A DNA stretch of 20,630 bases from Candidatus Aerophobota bacterium (GCA_030616535.1 JAUWXE010000006.1:1-20630), one strand, 5' to 3'; shown: positions 1 through 7,137, numbered from the stretch's first letter. Numbers and translations: made by a program. Notes: a model not told the origin generated them from the letters alone.

Positions 1-183
1 ACCCATCCATCTTTTTCCTCCATCCCTTAGCTCCACCGCTTCATATTCTCCGGTAGAAGCTCCGGAAGGAACAGATGCTCTACCAATAGATCCATCCTCC
101 AGTCTTACCTCTACTTCCACGGTAGGGTTTCCTCGGGAATCCAGGATTTGCCGTGCCTCTACACCTTTAATATTTTTACCCAT
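1..183 (-). CDS. eno: Enolase, N-terminal part (runs off the window)
   Basis: Enolase interconverts 2-phosphoglycerate and phosphoenolpyruvate in glycolysis and in the cytoplasm. Only the first 61 codons are in the window. They begin MGKNIKGVEARQILDSRGNP and contain the family's N-terminal signature LDSRGNPTVEVEV, followed by VPSGASTGEYEAVELRD, the loop that closes over the active site. The ATG at 183-181 is preceded by a GAGGAGG ribosome-binding site that lies inside the end of the upstream cyclophilin-like gene. The two genes are 5 nt apart, so they are probably co-transcribed. The active-site residues of the barrel domain lie outside the window and cannot be checked. Identification rests on sequence seen directly and is secure despite truncation by the window edge. 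Confidence 0.96.
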   Translation of the reverse strand, partial: MGKNIKGVEARQILDSRGNPTVEVEVRLEDGSIGRASVPSGASTGEYEAVELRDGGKRWMG

Positions 184-188
184 CACAG

Positions 189-560
189 CTAGACCTCCTC
201 TATCCTTACCGGATCACGATCCTTCACCTTTTTAAATCCTTCCGGATCTGTCTCTATTTTTCCCAGAAGAATTACCTCACTGGCCGGTCTAATTTCGGCC
301 CCTTTACTTGCAGGAGTGGGGCCAAAGAATATACAAAGAGCGCTTCCAGGGGGCCAAAAAGCTATATCTCCTTTGTCCACCACTTTTTTCTTCTCCCCTG
401 CTGCCTGCTTTAAGGGGAAAGCAAAATAAATCTCGTCACCCCAACGATTAGCAGAAGCCTCTATGGGAAGAGCTTCTGCCAAAGCTTCCGCCATAGGCGA
501 ATTATTTAAGATGGCCGTTCTTTCCACTTTCCCTGCTTTTATCCTAATTCTTTTAGTCAT
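189..560 (-). CDS. Cyclophilin-like fold protein (TM1367/DUF369 type)
   Basis: This is a 123-residue cytoplasmic protein of the small cyclophilin-like family (Cyclophil_like, the Thermotoga TM1367 type). Its biochemical role is not established; the fold resembles peptidyl-prolyl isomerases but activity should not be assumed. Family motifs seen are RWGDEIYF (residues 39-46), a WPPG turn (69-72) and IFFGPTPAS (77-85). The reading frame stays open upstream to 623, through a hairpin element, but I chose the ATG at 560 because it has a GGAGGA ribosome-binding site about 4 nt upstream and starts directly at the conserved first strand (KRIRIKAGKVE). Enolase follows 5 nt downstream. No signal peptide or membrane segment is present. 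Confidence 0.85.
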   Translation of the reverse strand: MTKRIRIKAGKVERTAILNNSPMAEALAEALPIEASANRWGDEIYFAFPLKQAAGEKKKVVDKGDIAFWPPGSALCIFFGPTPASKGAEIRPASEVILLGKIETDPEGFKKVKDRDPVRIEEV

Positions 561-564
561 ATCT

Positions 565-570
565 TCCTCC
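565..570 (-). promoter_or_regulatory. Ribosome-binding site deciding the start of the cyclophilin-like gene
   Basis: The minus strand reads GGAGGA here, 4 nt before the ATG at 560. The longer open frame starting at 623 has no comparable site and would translate a hairpin repeat. Confidence 0.75.
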
Positions 571-582
571 ATTGAGGACATA

Positions 583-657
583 TTGAGGGGGGAAACATCC
601 CCCCTCAACGGCCCGATCGGCAAAGCCGACTCTCGCGTTGCTCGAGCAAGTCGGGCC
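583..657. repeat. Structured intergenic element with a 10-bp hairpin and a branched stem
   Basis: The 196-nt gap between purE and the cyclophilin-like gene holds a GC-rich structured block. Positions 583-592 (TTGAGGGGGG) pair perfectly with 599-608 (CCCCCCTCAA) around the loop AAACAT. Next to it, 610-616 (GGCCCGA) pairs with 651-657 (TCGGGCC). That stem encloses two smaller hairpins: TCGGC/GCCGA with loop AAA (617-629) and the palindrome TTGCTCGAGCAA (638-649). The first hairpin has a near copy at 2286-2311. There is no T-run on either strand after the stems, so it is not a typical rho-independent terminator. Function is unknown. Confidence 0.7.
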
Positions 658-756
658 CGCTCCCCTCTTCTTATGATATCTCGTCTGCCGAGGTCTACTT
701 GATAACAATTCAGAGAAATTATTGAAAGTTCTTTACCTCAAGGTAACTCGGGATAT

Positions 757-1239
757 TCAATGAGATGATGGTGGAAAGGATCCATGGGCGAGCTTGACTT
801 TGTAATCCTTTAATTTTTCCTCAATCTCAGGCGATGATAAAGCCAGTATTTGAGCTGTCAACACGGCAGCGTTTTTCGCTCCGGCAACTCCTAAGGCCAT
901 GCAGGCTACCGGAACCCCACTCGGCATCTGAACAATTGAGTATAAGGAGTCCAGGCCCTGTAAACTTGAGGTAAGAGGCACTCCAATTACGGGTAAGGTT
1001 GTATGAGCAGCCATTACACCGGGCAAGTGAGCTGCTCCTCCTGCTCCAGCAATAACCACCTTTATCCCACGAGATTTAAGCTCCCTGGCATAATTTGAAG
1101 TTGCCTCAGGCATTCGATGAGCAGATAGAACTTTTACCTCATAAGGAATAGCAAACTCATCGAGCAGAGCCAAACAATTTTTCATAACCTCCCGGTCGGA
1201 TTCACTGCCTATTACTACACTAACCCAAGGTTTGGACAA
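757..1239 (-). CDS. purE: N5-carboxyaminoimidazole ribonucleotide mutase (class I PurE)
   Basis: PurE converts N5-CAIR to 4-carboxyaminoimidazole ribonucleotide in de novo purine synthesis, in the cytoplasm. The 160-residue protein has the usual class I length. It carries the phosphate-binding GSESD (residues 11-15), the catalytic-histidine motif SAHR (39-42) and the glycine-rich AGAGGAAHLPG (64-74), followed by GVPLTSSLQGLDSL. The start is a TTG at 1239 that directly abuts the hisG stop codon, with AAGGTGG inside the hisG end as ribosome-binding site; translation is probably coupled to hisG. No purK lies next to it, so the partner that supplies N5-CAIR must be elsewhere. The downstream gap holds a structured repeat. 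Confidence 0.96.
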   Translation of the reverse strand: MSKPWVSVVIGSESDREVMKNCLALLDEFAIPYEVKVLSAHRMPEATSNYARELKSRGIKVVIAGAGGAAHLPGVMAAHTTLPVIGVPLTSSLQGLDSLYSIVQMPSGVPVACMALGVAGAKNAAVLTAQILALSSPEIEEKLKDYKVKLAHGSFPPSSH

Positions 1240-2112
1240 CTAATACACCACCTTATTAAGCGGATATTCAACAATTCCCTCTCCACCTACTTTCTTAATC
1301 CTGGGGATTAACTGCCGCGCCTCAAGCTCATCCAGAATTATCTCCACCGCCCACCATCCCTCTTCACTGAGTTTAGAGACAGTTGGTTTTTTTAAAGAGG
1401 GCAAGATACCAAGCAGTCTCTTCAGATTAGCCTGGGAGATGTTCATCTTTAAACCGACCTTTCCCATCCCATTTAGTGCTCCTTCTAAAAGAATAGCTAA
1501 ATTTTTGATCTTCTCTCTCTTCCAGGAATCAGTCCAGGAGGAGGGATTGGCAATTAACCAGATCGTTGACTCCAGTACCGTATCTACCTCACGAAGATTA
1601 TTGGCCTTTAGAGATCTTCCTGTTTCGGTAAGCTCGACGATCGCATCTACTAGATAGGGAGGCTTCACCTCTGTAGCTCCCCAGGAAAACTCTACCTCAG
1701 CGCGTACACCTTTTTCCTTTAAATAATTCCGGGTAACATTGACCAACTCGGTAGCGATCCTTTTCCCTTCGAGGTCCTCTACTGCCTTTATTGGCGAATC
1801 TAAAGGAACGGCAAGAACCCATTTCACTCGATTTAGTCCCTGCTTGGAAAAAATTAGCTCTTTCACCCTCTTTACCACTGCTCCCCTTTCCAGAATCCAG
1901 TCATGACCAGCCAAACCCACATCCAGCATTCCCTTTTCCACATAAACAGGAATCTCCTGAGTCCGGATCAATAAACCCTCCAATTCTTCGTCATTTATGG
2001 AGGGAACATAAGATCTTTCTCCCCGGGTGATTTGATAACCAGCCCTGGCAAATAGGTCAATGCTCATTTTTTCTAAACTTCCCTTGGGTAGTCCTATCTT
2101 AAGTTTTCGCAT
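1240..2112 (-). CDS. hisG: ATP phosphoribosyltransferase, long form
   Basis: HisG catalyses the first committed step of histidine synthesis, joining ATP and PRPP. The 290-residue length is that of the long form, which has a C-terminal ACT-like regulatory domain (about residues 210-290) and does not need the HisZ subunit. Family features seen are the N-terminal LKIGLPKGSL, DVGLAGHDW, the GKRIATELVNVTRNYL segment and IVELTETGRSLKANNL. The C-terminal domain is recognised by position and length rather than by a motif. The start is ATG with a GAGGTAG-like site upstream. The gene is first of a two-gene unit with purE. The rest of the his pathway is not adjacent; only hisB is in the window, more than 7 kb upstream in another block. 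Feedback inhibition by histidine is expected for this form but is inferred. Confidence 0.95.
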   Translation of the reverse strand: MRKLKIGLPKGSLEKMSIDLFARAGYQITRGERSYVPSINDEELEGLLIRTQEIPVYVEKGMLDVGLAGHDWILERGAVVKRVKELIFSKQGLNRVKWVLAVPLDSPIKAVEDLEGKRIATELVNVTRNYLKEKGVRAEVEFSWGATEVKPPYLVDAIVELTETGRSLKANNLREVDTVLESTIWLIANPSSWTDSWKREKIKNLAILLEGALNGMGKVGLKMNISQANLKRLLGILPSLKKPTVSKLSEEGWWAVEIILDELEARQLIPRIKKVGGEGIVEYPLNKVVY

Positions 2113-2147
2113 CCCTAACTACCTCTTATGGTAAATCTTTAGGTTGA

Positions 2148-2466
2148 GAATATCTCGGGACTCTTCCCCTCCGTCGCTGTATATCGACTTTGGATTGCTT
2201 CTGCTCGTCTTCTCGTCTCGGGAAAGACGTGAAACTCGTCGCTTTGCTCCTCAGACAACACGTCTTTCTTTTTCCTCAACTATTCTTGAGGGGGAAAACA
2301 TTCCCCCTCAACGCTCGCTGCCTTTCGGCACCTTACGGTCCGCTCGCTGCTCCCCCAAAATTCAAAAACAGGCAGAGCTGACTCGTTAAGGTGGCTGATA
2401 TAAGGCTCCTTCGGGGAAAGTCCCTCGATACGCGTATAAATCTCCTAAATACTGGTACTTTCCTGG
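2148..2466. repeat. Dispersed boundary repeat, copy A (long, with insert)
   Basis: This fills most of the 508-nt gap between hisG and the secretin gene. The left arm (2148-2180, GAATATCTCGGGACTCTTCC and on) matches 31 of 33 positions with 13793-13825. The right arm (2420-2466) matches 40 of 47 positions with 13901-13947 and is recognisable at 17968-18012. The arms are complementary: TATCTCGGGACT...TTCCCC at 2151-2169 against GGGGAAAGTCCCTCGATA at 2413-2430. Between them lie a GAAAGACGTG/CACGTCTTTC inverted repeat (2222-2231/2259-2268), the AAACAT-loop hairpin (2286-2311) and a direct repeat CGCTCGCTGC (2312-2321, 2341-2350). I see no gene in it; the short plus-strand open frames here match nothing I recognise. 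Confidence 0.75.
2286..2311. repeat. AAACAT-loop hairpin, second copy, nested in boundary repeat A
   Basis: TTGAGGGGGA (2286-2295) pairs with TCCCCCTCAA (2302-2311) around the loop AAACAT. It is the counterpart of 583-608; the closing pair is A-T here and G-C there, so pairing is kept while sequence changes. An alternative pairing exists with CCTCAA at 2274-2279 just upstream. Confidence 0.72.
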
Positions 2467-2472
2467 TCCTAT

Positions 2473-2643
2473 TTAGAGGGAAATGTCCAGTAGCGTAATA
2501 ATAGCTTCCACTTTTTGTTAATAGAAAGAGACATCAATCACCAATATTTTATTCCCCCGGCTAAAAATTTTACCCTTATTTGATAAAAGGAGTCGAACCA
2601 CTCCCTCTATCTTTTCAGCCTCAATATACTTTATCATAAATCC
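2473..2643 (-). pseudogene. Decayed fourth N1-like repeat of the secretin gene (frameshift plus stop)
   Basis: Shifted by one base from the secretin frame, the minus strand encodes 56 codons that read like another N1 repeat. The frame begins GFMIKYIEAEKIEGVV, contains LLLSNKGKIF, then NKILVIDVSFY, and after a TAA at 2520-2518 continues QKVEAIITLLDISL to a second stop at 2475-2473. This fits the repeat pattern of the intact copies (xFxLKY, LLSxxGKI, NxLVVxD, IxxIxxxLD). The frame switch maps to a run of seven A residues (2650-2644 on the minus strand). The simplest reading is erosion of the gene's 3' end by an indel and a nonsense mutation. A sequencing or assembly error at the A-run could explain the shift but not the internal stop. 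Confidence 0.72.
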
Positions 2644-4171
2644 TTTTTTTCTTTTGTTTTTCGAAGCTATCCAGTCTTTTAATCTCTTCGATTATCTTTT
2701 GGATCACCCAGTTATTGTCTATCACTACCAGGCTTTCTTCTTCTACTCGAATAGATCCCTGAGGAGAGAGGAACTTTTCCAGGAGTGGAACCACTTCGGC
2801 TTCCTTAGCGTACTTTAAGCGAAAGACCTTTTTCTGTGGTACCTGATTGGACATCTCCACTGAAGATATGGCTTTTTCTATCTTAGAGAGCTGATATGCC
2901 CCATCTTCCACCACTAAACTATTAGTCTTTTTCTCTATCTTAATAGAACCTCTTGAGGAAAGAAGAGGAAGAAGAATCTCCTTGGTAGGTTCGGGAGAAG
3001 AGTAGCGAAGGGGGAAGATCTTCTCTCTTCTCTGCTGTGGGTAAGTACCGATTCTGCTGAGCACATCCTCAATGACCTTGATTTGATCTTCATTGTCCCT
3101 CACCAGAACTGAATTCGGAGGAGCTTCTTTAGGGTTTATTTTCATCATTCCCTGAGGGCTGATAATTTGGCTTATCTGGGGAGCAATTTCCTCGGCGAGG
3201 GCGTAACGGAAAGTAAAAATTCTTTTGGTTCTTCCCTCTATTTCTCTTGGTTTAAGGATATGAGGTTTTATGGTAATGAGAAGATTCTTGGCGGATTCGG
3301 TCTCTTTCCAGCTCTTGAAAAGATTTCCTAGAATGGGAAGACCTGAGAGGATGGGAAAGCGTATTTGTACCCTTGTCTTTTCCTTAGTTACTAACCCACC
3401 AATGATAATGGGTTCCCCGCTTTTTACGGTAATGTTGGTGGGGGATACCTTTCGAAGAAATGTAGGCCGTTCTAGCCCAAATTCAGTAGTGTCATAGCGG
3501 GCTACCAATGGAACGATGACCATTTGAACCAGATCATCTCCGATGATCTTTGGCAGTACTTGAAGAACGATACCTACTGTAGCATACTCATAAATATATT
3601 CTTCAGTTACCCCTACTTCCGTGGTCTCACGGGTAACTTTGGAAAGATAAGAAATATCTTTGACATCGTACATTCCTGCCACCTCTCCGCTCATGGTGGT
3701 TATCTGAGGTGCAGAGAGGACCTTTGCCTTTCCCTCAGAGATGAGGGCGTTTAAAATAACCTCAAATTTTTCTTCTCCGGTTAAGAGCCGATAAAATGTG
3801 AAAAAGAGCCCTCCTTTTTCCCCTTCCCCCACTTCAGAGAGTTCACTGGTTCCGTATTTCAATTCTGTTCCCTCTCCTGATGTTCCGGATGGAACTTTTA
3901 CTCCGGTTAACCGTTCGAAATAGGTGCCGAAAGTTCTGCCTACATCCTCACTAAGTTCCAGTACCCTGGCCTTAATCTGAACTTGCCGGATTTCCATAGG
4001 AAATTGAGGAATCATCCTGTCTATCTCCCTCAGCTTTTCCCGACTTGCTTTAACGGTTATCCTCCCGGTAGAAGTATCTACTAAAATAGAGGATTGGCTA
4101 AAAGCCTTAACCGCACAAAAGAAGAATATTGTGGAGAAGACCAATATTTGCACCATATTAATTTTACCCAT
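2621..4171 (-). CDS. pilQ: Secretin with N-terminal core and C-terminal N1-like repeats (PilQ-type outer-membrane channel)
   Basis: This gene is predicted to form the outer-membrane channel of a type IV pilus system. The 516-residue protein has a signal peptide (about 1-24), half of an N1-like unit (28-55), and then a secretin core at about 60-308. The core ends in the family signature: FPILSGLPILGNLF, then LLITIKPHIL. GEPIIIGGLVTKEKTR (252-267) is also typical. Three N1-like repeats follow the core (about 317-374, 384-438, 447-502). Normal secretins carry such repeats before the core, so the order is reversed. There is no N0 domain; it is in the preceding gene. The ATG has a GGAG site 8 nt upstream. 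The last residues (RIYDKVY) look like a frameshift product, because a fourth repeat continues in another frame. A general secretion-type channel is possible, but the pilMNOP context favours a pilus. Confidence 0.88.
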   Translation of the reverse strand: MGKINMVQILVFSTIFFFCAVKAFSQSSILVDTSTGRITVKASREKLREIDRMIPQFPMEIRQVQIKARVLELSEDVGRTFGTYFERLTGVKVPSGTSGEGTELKYGTSELSEVGEGEKGGLFFTFYRLLTGEEKFEVILNALISEGKAKVLSAPQITTMSGEVAGMYDVKDISYLSKVTRETTEVGVTEEYIYEYATVGIVLQVLPKIIGDDLVQMVIVPLVARYDTTEFGLERPTFLRKVSPTNITVKSGEPIIIGGLVTKEKTRVQIRFPILSGLPILGNLFKSWKETESAKNLLITIKPHILKPREIEGRTKRIFTFRYALAEEIAPQISQIISPQGMMKINPKEAPPNSVLVRDNEDQIKVIEDVLSRIGTYPQQRREKIFPLRYSSPEPTKEILLPLLSSRGSIKIEKKTNSLVVEDGAYQLSKIEKAISSVEMSNQVPQKKVFRLKYAKEAEVVPLLEKFLSPQGSIRVEEESLVVIDNNWVIQKIIEEIKRLDSFEKQKKKRIYDKVY

Positions 4172-4211
4172 TATGTATCTCCGCTATTATTTTTCTTCAT
4201 TTGTCCGGTGG

Positions 4212-5981
4212 TCATTTTACTGGTCCTATCTTTCCCAAATCAATGGCAAGGGAAGGAACGTTCATTTGCATCCATTTACCTTCCTCTTTCTTTAACTCTA
4301 TTCCCTCAATCTCCTCCGGGGGTACCCCGAGCATATTGGCTATGGCAATGGCTATGCGCTCCAGGGAACCCTCTTTGATGTAAAATGTCCGCGTGGCAAT
4401 TTCCTCAGCTCGAGAAGGTCCGTTCATCTCCTTTACTACCTCCTCAATCTGGGGCATGTTTCTTTTTAGATCCGTTACATAGATTATATTATTTTCTACA
4501 TTAATTTTATTCTCGGAAGGGTTATTCTCTTCGGGACTATCCATCTTTTCCTGAGGAATTACAATATAGTCGCTGGTGCTGCTTCTACTTTCTGTGTTTT
4601 CAAAATGAGGAAGACGAATCTTTCCAGATTCACTTATTACACCTTGAAGCAGAAACTCAGCTTCCTGGGGAGTTAAGTATTTGAGGAAGAACCTCTTTGT
4701 TACCAGTTGATCTTTCAGGGTATCTATTTGCTTAACCAACTTATCTATATGGTCTAAGTTTTTCTTTACATCAACTACCACCAGGCTGGAGGTCTCCTTT
4801 TGTATCTCTACGGTTCCTTGGTCGGAAAGAAGATCCTCCACCCTTTCTCTTGCCAGGGAAAGGGGAGCAAAGCTGATCTTATAGATTCGCTTGCGGGGCT
4901 GGAAGGCATCCAGCTTAGCCACGATCTTTTCTATCTGGAAAAGGTGATAGGAGGTATCTTCCACGGTAAGAGTAGAGCTTAAGGGATCTATCTTGAGCTT
5001 CCCCTCCGAGGAGAGGTTTTCTTTAACCACCTCAGCCAAATCTTTTAGGCTAATATACCTGATGAGGAACTTTTCCTTTTTCATCTGCTTATGAGGACTA
5101 TCCAGCTCAGCCAAGAGATCTTCTATTTTTTTCAGGTTATAAGAAGTAGCCGTGAGCATGATCTGATTTTCGGCCTCATTCACCTCTATCTTTCCTTTAT
5201 CAGAAAGATAAAGGCGAGCAATTTTGGCTACTTGAGGAGCCAAGGCAAACTTAAGAGCAAAAAGTTTCTGAGATGGTCGGAAATAATCCAATTTTGAGAT
5301 AAACTGTCCTGCCCTAAGGAGATTATATCTGGTATCGGTGATAAGGAGAGTATTGGTAGAAGAGTCAACCTCTAGTTTACCCAGCCTGCTTAGATGGGGC
5401 TGGATAAGAGGAAAGATAGCCTCTGCCTGGACAAACTTCAAGCTAAAGCTATGGGTAGAAAGCTGTCTGGCCGGCTCATCCAATTTTAAGATAGCTCTTG
5501 CTATCTCTTCCATCCTCTTTTTCTTATCGGTGATGAGGAGGGTATTGGTCTCTTTGCTCAGCTCCATCTTTCCTACCTCTGAGAGAAGGGGCTTGAGGGA
5601 GCTGGCTACTTCAGCCACCAGGGCAGACTTGAGGGTAAAGCTCTGGCTAAGAAGAGGAATGGGGCTTACCCTGATGATATTGTCCACGATCTCGTACTGA
5701 TAGTCATAAGGCTCAAGGATAATCTTAAGGGCCTTTAAGATAGGGATGGGTCTTTCAAAACGAACAACAGGAACCCTACCCTGGACTTCCGGGGTGGCAA
5801 TTATATTCAACCCGGTCTTAGCAGAAAGAATATCCAATAAATCTTTTAAATCTATATCCTTAAAATCAATAGAAATAGGCCTCGAGTCAGGAGGAATGTC
5901 TTTAGCATAACCGAGCAAGGACGCGTTAATCAATCCTCCAAAAAATCCCAGTAACACCAAAACCAAAAGCAATTTTCTCAT
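4212..5981 (-). CDS. Periplasmic STN plus multi-N1-repeat protein, likely the detached N-terminal half of PilQ
   Basis: The 589-residue protein has a signal peptide (about 1-26, hydrophobic LLLVLVLLGFFGG) and an STN/N0 secretin domain (about 35-108, with ISIDFKDIDLKDLLDILSAK). It then has about six N1-like repeats, at 114-169, 178-232, 239-294, 303-358, 365-420 and 429-520, with a possible seventh partial unit at 531-563. Each follows the pattern xFxLKxA, LLSxxGK, TNTLLITD, IxxLD. The sixth repeat holds a polar, acidic and Ser/Asn-rich insert (about 458-495). No secretin core is present. In known secretins N0 and N1 form the periplasmic rings that contact PilP, so a role as periplasmic vestibule with the next gene's barrel is inferred. 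It overlaps pilP by 4 nt (ATGA) and precedes the secretin gene by 40 nt. Confidence 0.85.
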   Translation of the reverse strand: MRKLLLVLVLLGFFGGLINASLLGYAKDIPPDSRPISIDFKDIDLKDLLDILSAKTGLNIIATPEVQGRVPVVRFERPIPILKALKIILEPYDYQYEIVDNIIRVSPIPLLSQSFTLKSALVAEVASSLKPLLSEVGKMELSKETNTLLITDKKKRMEEIARAILKLDEPARQLSTHSFSLKFVQAEAIFPLIQPHLSRLGKLEVDSSTNTLLITDTRYNLLRAGQFISKLDYFRPSQKLFALKFALAPQVAKIARLYLSDKGKIEVNEAENQIMLTATSYNLKKIEDLLAELDSPHKQMKKEKFLIRYISLKDLAEVVKENLSSEGKLKIDPLSSTLTVEDTSYHLFQIEKIVAKLDAFQPRKRIYKISFAPLSLARERVEDLLSDQGTVEIQKETSSLVVVDVKKNLDHIDKLVKQIDTLKDQLVTKRFFLKYLTPQEAEFLLQGVISESGKIRLPHFENTESRSSTSDYIVIPQEKMDSPEENNPSENKINVENNIIYVTDLKRNMPQIEEVVKEMNGPSRAEEIATRTFYIKEGSLERIAIAIANMLGVPPEEIEGIELKKEEGKWMQMNVPSLAIDLGKIGPVK

Positions 5982-6466
5982 TCTCTCATCCTTAACTTAA
6001 CTATTTCATTCTCGCCCATCAGGCTAACCTCACCCTTTTTGGCCTCCATCTTAAGTACTTGAAACTTTCCTATCTGATCACCCTTTTTCACAATCCATTT
6101 CCCTTCTTTTCCCTGAATTAAGGCAAAAACTCCTTTTTTATCCCATACCAGCCCGATTAATCTATATCCTGAGTCTGCTGTTATTTTTTTTGGCTTCGGT
6201 TTTTCTATCTCTTGTTCTGTTTTTTCCGGTTTTTCTACCTCTGGTCTTGTTTTTCTCTTTTCTTCAACTACTACAATCTTTTTTTTAGCCACCAAGGGAA
6301 TAAAAGGGTCCCGTCTTTCCTCGCTGTTGTACAAAAAAACCGCAGGCAAAAAAGACTCTATTTCGAGGTCCCTTTGCTGTCCTCTCAAAGCAAAGCATCC
6401 ATAGAAAAAAATGCTCATCACTACCCCAGCACCTAATACAGTCGAAAAGATAACCTTTTGCTTCAT
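5978..6466 (-). CDS. pilP: Type IV pilus assembly protein PilP
   Basis: PilP links the inner-membrane PilN/PilO complex to the secretin periplasmic domain. The 162-residue protein has a hydrophobic N-terminus (about 4-24) ending in FYGC, which could be a weak lipobox; a plain membrane anchor is the alternative. The PilP hallmark LYNSEERRDPFIPL follows. A Lys/Glu/Pro-rich linker comes next, then a C-terminal beta domain (YRLIGLVWDKKGVFALIQ and KGDQIGKFQVL). The open frame extends 10 codons upstream, but I chose the ATG at 6466. It starts the hydrophobic stretch, overlaps the pilO stop as ATGA and has AGAGGA before it. The length is close to the family norm. The next gene starts in a further ATGA overlap, so the cluster is tightly coupled. 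Confidence 0.88.
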   Translation of the reverse strand: MKQKVIFSTVLGAGVVMSIFFYGCFALRGQQRDLEIESFLPAVFLYNSEERRDPFIPLVAKKKIVVVEEKRKTRPEVEKPEKTEQEIEKPKPKKITADSGYRLIGLVWDKKGVFALIQGKEGKWIVKKGDQIGKFQVLKMEAKKGEVSLMGENEIVKLRMRE

Positions 6467-7137
6467 TCCTCTTTTTCTCGACTCCGTCGAGGCCATCGAT
6501 CCTTGCTCTCTTTTGCAGATTGAGAACTCGAAATTTGCTCGGTCTTTTCAGCAGTTAACTTTCCAGGGTGTCTTTTAAACATGTATAAGGATAAAAGGAG
6601 ATCTACCTCCACCGTGTATCTCTTTTTCTCCTCAAGACTCTCTCCTCCTTTGCTTACTACCCCTCGCATTTTAATCCCATCAACGTGTAGACCCATCATC
6701 CTGCCTCTTTTAGCCATGTCAGACAGAAGCATACCCAGGGCGTGATAGGTAGAAAATAGATGAATTCTCACCGGAATACGATTGTAATATTGCCCCACTA
6801 TAACCTCCTCAGGAACTATCTTCACATAATCAATCCCGTATTTTCTCGCTCTCAGACCCAATTCTTGAAACACGGAAAAACTTTGGTCTTCCTTAACCAG
6901 GTAGCCCTCCAGGGAAGCCAGTCTTAAGGTCATTGCCTGGTACTTCTCTTTTAACTTTTCATATTCAACCACTTTCTTCTTAATCTGTGCAACCTTTAGA
7001 TTCTCCCTTTTCACCTCTTCGTTCATTTTTTCAATAAGTTTAGCTTGAGGATTGTAAAATCCCCCATAAAAAAAGAAAATAACCCCGAGAAAAATCCCCG
7101 ATCCAACGGCTATTCTACCCTTTAGCGTGAAAATCAA
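6463..7137 (-). CDS. pilO: Type IV pilus assembly protein PilO
   Basis: PilO is a bitopic inner-membrane protein that pairs with PilN to align the pilus machine in the periplasm. The product of about 224 residues has one N-terminal membrane segment (IAVGSGIFLGVIFFFYGGFY), a coiled-coil-like charged region (EKMNEEVKRENLKVAQIKKK and on) and a ferredoxin-like C-terminal half. That half contains VIVGQYYNRIPVRIHLFSTYHALG, split here as VIVGQYYNRI and PVRIHLFSTYHALG, as in the family. A Lys/Arg/Ser-rich tail ends the protein. The open frame begins at a TTG at 7155, but I prefer the TTG at 7137: it lies 1 nt after the pilN stop and has AAGGGA 7 nt upstream, while the 7155 start has no such site. It overlaps pilP by 4 nt. 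Confidence 0.87.
   Translation of the reverse strand: MIFTLKGRIAVGSGIFLGVIFFFYGGFYNPQAKLIEKMNEEVKRENLKVAQIKKKVVEYEKLKEKYQAMTLRLASLEGYLVKEDQSFSVFQELGLRARKYGIDYVKIVPEEVIVGQYYNRIPVRIHLFSTYHALGMLLSDMAKRGRMMGLHVDGIKMRGVVSKGGESLEEKKRYTVEVDLLLSLYMFKRHPGKLTAEKTEQISSSQSAKESKDRWPRRSREKEE

Noticed and set aside
561..623. N-terminal extension of the cyclophilin-like gene
   Set aside because: The extra 21 codons translate the 583-608 hairpin, and the ATG at 560 has the ribosome-binding site and the conserved first strand.
733..750. Small hairpin TTACC-TCAA-GGTAA after purE
   Set aside because: Five weak base pairs and no T-run; insufficient for a terminator.
2144..2389. Open frames on the plus strand between hisG and the secretin gene
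   Set aside because: They lie wholly within the repeat element, have low-complexity Ser/Arg/Leu-rich products, lack a ribosome-binding site and match no family I recognise.
2643..2650. Programmed ribosomal frameshifting at the A-run to extend the secretin
   Set aside because: The required shift is +1 (or loss of one A), not the -1 shift of A-rich slippery sites, and the extended frame soon meets a stop; decay is simpler, though slippage is not excluded.
4172..4200. Mini-ORF of nine codons (MKKNNSGDT) between the two secretin genes, ending in TAATG
   Set aside because: Too short and without similarity or its own ribosome-binding site; I see no support for a leader peptide.
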